NCBI GenBank assembly: GCA_003155335.1
Contig: PMCG01000326.1
Location: 7,383 to 17,830, forward strand
Length of the DNA: 10,448 nucleotides
Source: Acidobacteriota bacterium
Lineage (GTDB): Bacteria; Acidobacteriota; Vicinamibacteria; Fen-336
Reading direction: 5' to 3'
Shown: positions 7,093 to 10,448 of the stretch, one piece after another
Numbering within the stretch: position 1 is the first letter of the stretch
Layout: each line of letters begins with the position of its first letter
The notes under the pieces: model-generated
What the model was told of the DNA's origin: nothing
The model's database searches: none
Seen by the model: only the letters and a program-made list of their open reading frames with translations
Translations under genes and position numbers: made by a program

Positions 7093-7755
7093 TCAGCGCA
7101 GGACGGCCAGCACGAGCGCCAGCTTGGCCGCGCGCGAGGCCCAGGGCGCCCAGCGATTGCGCGGCCGGCAGTAGCGATACGTATCGAGCATAGCCGGCGC
7201 CAGCACGGCCACGCCAACCCAGCGTTCGCTGATGCGCTGTGCCCCGGCCATCCCGAGCGTGTCCCGCTCGACCGGCCCGATTTGTGCAAGGGCGCCGGTT
7301 GCGTAGACCAACGAGCACGCGAGGTGGAAAGCGAGCACTCCCTTAGCCACCGGTGCGGTCTTGAACCGCACGTCAGGCGAACGCGTCAGGATCCACTCGC
7401 TCATGCCGTGCTGCACCCAGAAGCCGGCGGACGCGATGGCATAGCGTCCCCGCGGTGACTGCGGATTCCGGTAGGTGACGGCGAAGAACGGGATCCCGCT
7501 GAAGTCCACCTTCTTGAAATAGGGGTCAGCGCCCAGAGCCAGGTCCATCGTCAGGTGGCCGCTCTCGTGCCCAGCGAAACCGAGCGCTGCCCCGCCCAGG
7601 AACTGGAACACGTGATGACCGCCTCTGCGGTTCTCCGGCGCGGCCGGAGCAGCGTCATCCGGGAGCGTTTGCGCCGCTGCCGTGCAGGCCGCGAGCACGA
7701 GCAGCGCACACCCGGCTGCCTTTGTGAGCCATCGCGCGCGCGCTTCGTGCGCCAC
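7093..7755 (-). CDS. Membrane protein with intramembrane HEXXH motif (putative metalloprotease-like)
   Basis: I do not recognise this 220-residue protein. From the GTG at 7755 it has a 24-residue lipoprotein-like signal ending LAAC (Cys24), or alternatively a signal-peptidase I site at TAAA/Q. A glycine-rich hydrophobic helix (about 50-75) carries HESGH (63-67), a zinc-protease-type HEXXH. Further hydrophobic segments lie near 103-122, 134-160, 179-195 and 210-220. APAMLDTYRY (about 187-196) places an aspartate late in the protein, loosely like the NPxxDG ligand of site-2 proteases, but the asparagine and the DG are missing. In-frame ATGs at 7794 and 7827 would translate the palindrome at 7761-7788 or overlap the upstream HD gene, so I prefer 7755 although it has no strong ribosome site. 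It is last in a minus-strand cluster. The zinc-protease role is inference from one motif. Confidence 0.75.
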   Translation of the reverse strand: MAHEARARWLTKAAGCALLVLAACTAAAQTLPDDAAPAAPENRRGGHHVFQFLGGAALGFAGHESGHLTMDLALGADPYFKKVDFSGIPFFAVTYRNPQSPRGRYAIASAGFWVQHGMSEWILTRSPDVRFKTAPVAKGVLAFHLACSLVYATGALAQIGPVERDTLGMAGAQRISERWVGVAVLAPAMLDTYRYCRPRNRWAPWASRAAKLALVLAVLR

Positions 7756-7760
7756 GGCCT

Positions 7761-7788
7761 GTAGGGGCGACCGGCCGGTCGCCCCTAC
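7761..7788. repeat. 28-base perfect palindrome, REP-like intergenic element
   Basis: GTAGGGGCGACCGG (7761-7774) is followed directly by its exact reverse complement (7775-7788). Each strand therefore starts with GTAG, as in GTAG-headed REP elements of Pseudomonas and xanthomonads. It sits in the 58-base gap between the HD-domain gene (stop at 7814) and the HEXXH membrane gene (start 7755). It shares GTAGGGGCG with the element at 1074-1098. Both ends are sharp, as expected of an inserted repeat. In the transcript it would form a long stem that could stabilise the upstream HD message or reduce downstream expression. No T-tract follows on the minus strand. No RAYT transposase gene is present in the window. 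Confidence 0.75.
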
Positions 7789-7813
7789 CTTCATGCAACC
7801 AACGCAGCTGCTT

Positions 7814-8398
7814 TCAGCGATCGACATATCCGCGTCGCGCCGCTTCTTCGATCAGGTCGCGGACGTAGTCCCAGAGGACCGGCGACCCGAGAGCGATGCG
7901 CTGGTTGACTGCGAGCAACTGCGCCTTGGACACGCCGTGCTGCTTCCAGGTCTTGCCCTCGGAGGCATAGTTGAGCATGACCGCGGCCAGCCGATCGATC
8001 GCGCGCGCGTAGCGCGACTCCGGCGTCAGGCCCTCCTCGAACTCCTGCCACAGGGCCAGCAGTGTCGCGGCCTGATCCTCGGGCAGCAGGCCGAAGAGCC
8101 GCTCTGCTGCGCGCTCCTCGCGCTCCGCTTGCCCGGCCCGCGCCGCTTCGTCATAGATGAAGGTGTCGCCTGCGTCGATCTCGACGACGTCGTGGATCAG
8201 GGCGATCTTCAGGACCTTCAGGATATCGATCTCTGCGGCCGCGGTCTCGCTGAGAAGAAACGCCGCGACGGCGAAGTGCCAGGAGTGCTCGGCGTCGTTC
8301 TCGACGCGGGAGCCGTCGGCGATGTGGTTCCGACGCAGGATCGTCTTGAGCTTGTCGATCTCGAGCAGGAAGGCAATCTGTTGCCGGAGTCGGTCCAT
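7814..8398 (-). CDS. HD-domain phosphohydrolase, YfbR/HDDC2-type 5'-deoxynucleotidase
   Basis: This 194-residue cytosolic metal-dependent phosphohydrolase belongs to the family containing E. coli YfbR, which removes phosphate from deoxynucleoside 5'-monophosphates. The metal ligands are visible in order: His38 in ENDAEHSWH, His69-Asp70 in ALIHDVVEIDAGD, and Asp135 in RAIDRLAAVM. The N-terminal FLLEIDKLKTILRRNHIADGSRVENDAEHS is typical of HDDC2-like members, in which an arginine before the first histidine motif contacts the phosphate. Length matches the family (about 190-200 residues). The ATG at 8398 is the natural start although its ribosome site is weak. It is the middle gene of a minus-strand cluster, 40 bases after the exported protein gene and 58 bases before the membrane protein gene. 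The fold and active site are secure; the exact nucleotide substrate is inferred from the family. Confidence 0.93.
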   Translation of the reverse strand: MDRLRQQIAFLLEIDKLKTILRRNHIADGSRVENDAEHSWHFAVAAFLLSETAAAEIDILKVLKIALIHDVVEIDAGDTFIYDEAARAGQAEREERAAERLFGLLPEDQAATLLALWQEFEEGLTPESRYARAIDRLAAVMLNYASEGKTWKQHGVSKAQLLAVNQRIALGSPVLWDYVRDLIEEAARRGYVDR

Positions 8399-8438
8399 GG
8401 GGCAGGATACTCCGGACCCGGGGCCCAGTCCCGCGTCC

Positions 8439-8897
8439 TCAGTGTAGGTCGCGCTCGACGACCTCCAGCTCGTATGAGTCGCCGGGAGCGAACGCGCGCA
8501 GGTGCACCCAGGTCTCGCCGCCGTCGTGCGGCATTCTGGCGTCCAGGTCCGGGGTGGAGTCGCAAATGGGCTTGGCGTGCGCTTTCTTGAGCAACGCTCG
8601 GTAGTGGGCGCGGACTTGCTCGCCCGACGGAGATGCTCCGACGCGTGCTCGCCGGTACGTTATGCGCCAGCCGTGGCCTGTGACCTTGGCCCGCTCTGTG
8701 GCCACCCGGACGCAGAATTCAGCGTGGTCAGACCTCGTCTCGTCATATGCCGCGATGTAGTAGCCAGGGACGCGCGCGAGCCCTGGATGGTCGTGGCTGC
8801 CTGCGACGTCCTGCGCTGCGCCATCGTGCACTGCCAGCGAGGTGAGCGCAGCGGCCATGACGAACGCGACGTGAACGCCGAGTTTCTCCGTCAACAT
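8439..8897 (-). CDS. Small exported protein of unknown function
   Basis: This 152-residue protein is not recognised. The ATG at 8897 gives a signal peptide (MLTEKLGVHVAFVMAAALTSLA) with a likely signal-peptidase I site near GAA/Q at residues 27-29. The frame stays open upstream to 9338, but that extension runs through the intergenic region and antisense to the glycosyltransferase gene and is rich in Ser/Arg/Pro, so it is not taken as coding. The mature part begins with a His/Asp-containing segment (SHDHPGLARVPGYYIAAYDE). It has two cysteines (62 and 112) that could pair in the periplasm, and ends with a strand-rich region (ETWVHLRAFAPGDSYELEVVERDLH). It is probably the first gene of the cluster continuing into the HD nucleotidase gene 40 bases downstream. 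No function is suggested by any motif. Confidence 0.65.
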   Translation of the reverse strand: MLTEKLGVHVAFVMAAALTSLAVHDGAAQDVAGSHDHPGLARVPGYYIAAYDETRSDHAEFCVRVATERAKVTGHGWRITYRRARVGASPSGEQVRAHYRALLKKAHAKPICDSTPDLDARMPHDGGETWVHLRAFAPGDSYELEVVERDLH

Positions 8898-9165
8898 ACG
8901 AGCCGGTCTGCCGTGGACTGACCTCGACAATAATCGGTTGCAGCACGCCGCGGCACCTTGTCCTTGTTGTAAGCGAAGATGCGACGGCGGCCAGGCCAGC
9001 GGATTCGCATGGCCTTCAGACGGGACTCTACCGCGCGTCGGTGTCTGGAGCAACAGCAGGCTTAGCCGCCGACTCGCGCGCTGCGCAAAGGTGCGTCCGA
9101 TGGCTGGTGTGCCCAGTGACCACGACGCCGTATTACACTGGCAGCGGCTTGGAGACCTGAGCGCG
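8898..9165. other. Divergent intergenic region (268 bases)
   Basis: This gap lies between the divergent starts at 8897 (-) and 9166 (+) and should hold both promoters. It has a small AT-richer pocket around 8926-8937; read on the minus strand TATTGT (8927-8932) could be a weak -10 for the leftward cluster. TACACT at 9134-9139 is a possible but poor -10 for the rightward gene. The rightward frame is open through much of the gap, and an ATG at 9100 preceded by AAGGTG is an alternative start, but codon bias there is weak and includes a rare TTA. Confidence 0.4.
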
Positions 9166-10448
9166 ATGTCGAGCCTGGGCGACTCCCGTTCTTTGCGCTG
9201 GCTGTTGCTGGGCGGCACGGCGGCCGCGCTGCTCGGCTGCGCCTTCGCACTCGGGCTGGACTTCGCGCCGCTGACGCCATGGACGTGGACCGCCATTCTT
9301 GCCTCCGTGCTGGGCGGCGTGCTCGTGATCGCGACCACGCTGGCCTGGCGCCGGACGACGCTCAGCCCTGCCTTGCTGGCGGGCGTTCTACTGCTCGGCG
9401 TGGCGTTCCGCTTGGCCGCGATGCCTGCGCGCCAGTTCCTCTCCGATGACGCGTTCCGCTATCGATGGGACGGCAAGGTCCTTTGGCATGGCATCAATCC
9501 ATATCGTTACGCGCCGGCCGATCCGGCGTTCGACCACTTCAGAACCCAGCCGCTCGACCTGGCAGTGGCGCGCCCGGATCTGCGCACGGTGTACCCGCCG
9601 CTTGCCGAGACGCTCTTCGCTCTCGGATATGCGCTGACGCCCGCGAGGCTGCTCGGCCTGCAGGCGCTGCTGCTTCTCAGCGAGGTGGCTGCCTGGCTTC
9701 TGCTGCTGCGTGAGCTCAAACGCCGCGGTCTGCCGCTCGCGTCCATTCTTCTCATGGCCTGGTCGCCGCTGCTCATCTTTCAAGGCTACCTGCCGGGCCA
9801 CGTCGACATGCTGATGCTGCCCTTCATCGTCCTGTTCATCACGTTGCTCGAGCGCGGCTCCGCACTCGCCGCTGCTGCGGCCCTGGCTCTGGCATGCCTG
9901 ATCAAGCCGCACGCCGTGATCTTCGCGCCCGCTGCGCTCAAGCAGCTCGGGCTGCGTCGCGGCGCGCTCTTCGGCCTCGTCTTCACGGGCATCTTCACGG
10001 GGTTCTACCTGCCGTTCCTCTCGCCTGGCCTTTCCGTCTTCAGCTCAGTCGGGTTGATGGCGCGGCATTGGGCGTTCAACGGCAGTCTGGCAGCGTTGCT
10101 CCGCGTGGCCCTGTCGCGGGATCTGTCGCGGGAGATCGCGGCGGTGTTGCTGGCTCTGCTCGTGGTCGTCTCAGCCTGGCGCGGCCGAGATAGCCCGGCG
10201 CGGATGCTGATGGCGGCGACGGCCTTTGTCGTCTGCACGCCCAACCTCTTCCCGTGGTACCTCTTCCTTGCGATGCCGCTGCTCGTGCTGCGCGCAGACC
10301 CGGCGCTCCTGCTGCTGAGTGTGCTGATCCCGATCACTGAGACAGTGACGCTCAACTTCCGCCTCACCGGCGTGTGGCAACAGCCGCTCTGGCAAGTGCT
10401 GGTGGAGTACGTGCCGTTCTATGTCGTGCTCGGGCTCAGCGCCTGGCG
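9166..10448 (+). CDS. Multi-pass GT-C-type glycosyltransferase (polyprenol-phosphate-sugar dependent), 3' partial
   Basis: The reading frame is open from ATG 9166 to the window end, giving 427 residues of an integral membrane protein with roughly ten hydrophobic segments. Such enzymes (mannosyltransferases of the GT87/DUF2029 and GT39-like group) transfer a sugar from a polyprenyl phosphate donor on the periplasmic side. After the first two or three helices comes the hallmark loop LSDDAFRYRWDGKVLWHGIN (about 92-111), with the paired aspartates at 94-95 expected to be catalytic or metal binding. NPYRYAP follows, and YPPLAETLFALGY marks the end of the first large loop. Later segments include SPLLIFQGYLPGHVDML, a lysine-containing ACLIKPHAV and TPNLFPWYLFLAMPLL, all typical of this superfamily. 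The start is uncertain: an in-frame ATG at 9100 has a better ribosome-site match. The acceptor is unknown. The missing C-terminus is probably short. Confidence 0.87.
   Translation, partial: MSSLGDSRSLRWLLLGGTAAALLGCAFALGLDFAPLTPWTWTAILASVLGGVLVIATTLAWRRTTLSPALLAGVLLLGVAFRLAAMPARQFLSDDAFRYRWDGKVLWHGINPYRYAPADPAFDHFRTQPLDLAVARPDLRTVYPPLAETLFALGYALTPARLLGLQALLLLSEVAAWLLLLRELKRRGLPLASILLMAWSPLLIFQGYLPGHVDMLMLPFIVLFITLLERGSALAAAAALALACLIKPHAVIFAPAALKQLGLRRGALFGLVFTGIFTGFYLPFLSPGLSVFSSVGLMARHWAFNGSLAALLRVALSRDLSREIAAVLLALLVVVSAWRGRDSPARMLMAATAFVVCTPNLFPWYLFLAMPLLVLRADPALLLLSVLIPITETVTLNFRLTGVWQQPLWQVLVEYVPFYVVLGLSAW

Noticed and set aside
7756..7827. Upstream ATG starts (7794 and 7827) for the HEXXH membrane protein
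   Set aside because: They would translate the 28-base palindrome or overlap the HD gene and give an overlong signal peptide; no ribosome site precedes 7794, and 7827 lies inside the HD gene.
8898..9338. N-terminal extension of the small exported protein up to 9338
   Set aside because: It would bury the signal peptide in the middle of the protein and run antisense over the 5' end of the glycosyltransferase gene; its composition is Ser/Arg/Pro-rich.

Overview
The window is GC-rich (mid-60s percent by eye) and densely coded. Several N-termini look like lipoprotein or Sec signals, which suggests a Gram-negative bacterium. The phylum cannot be fixed: Proteobacteria, Myxococcota and Acidobacteriota all fit. 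No rRNA, tRNA, CRISPR array, integrase or transposase was seen. Nine protein genes are supported; the first and last are cut by the window edges.

Layout. 1-1077 (+) is the C-terminal half of an M3 metallopeptidase, close to peptidyl-dipeptidase Dcp. It faces a two-gene minus-strand operon at 4169-1120. The upstream gene encodes a lipoprotein clan GH-A glycoside hydrolase (arabinofuranosidase/heparanase-like). It overlaps by an ATGA junction the gene for a second lipoprotein, which has a TIM-barrel-like fold and an inserted beta-rich segment. Diverging from this operon are an unrecognised exported protein (4281-4898, +) and an MscS-family mechanosensitive channel (4970-6028, +). A class I SAM methyltransferase follows (6197-6970, +).

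A three-gene minus-strand cluster runs 8897-7093: a small exported protein, an HD-domain nucleotidase of the YfbR/HDDC2 type, and an unrecognised membrane protein with an HEXXH motif inside a hydrophobic helix. From 9166 to the window end (+) runs the start of a multi-pass GT-C-type glycosyltransferase.

The clearest non-coding signals are two palindromic elements that both begin GTAGGGGCG. One lies at 1074-1098, where its TAG serves as the stop codon of the peptidase gene. The other is a perfect 28-base palindrome at 7761-7788 between two genes of the minus-strand cluster. They resemble GTAG-headed REP elements.

Most genes look like ordinary chromosomal housekeeping or envelope genes. The most speculative points are the HEXXH membrane protein, the coupled pair of exported glycosidase-like lipoproteins, and a strongly codon-biased out-of-frame stretch just beyond the stop of the membrane protein. 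I see no clear defence or mobile system.
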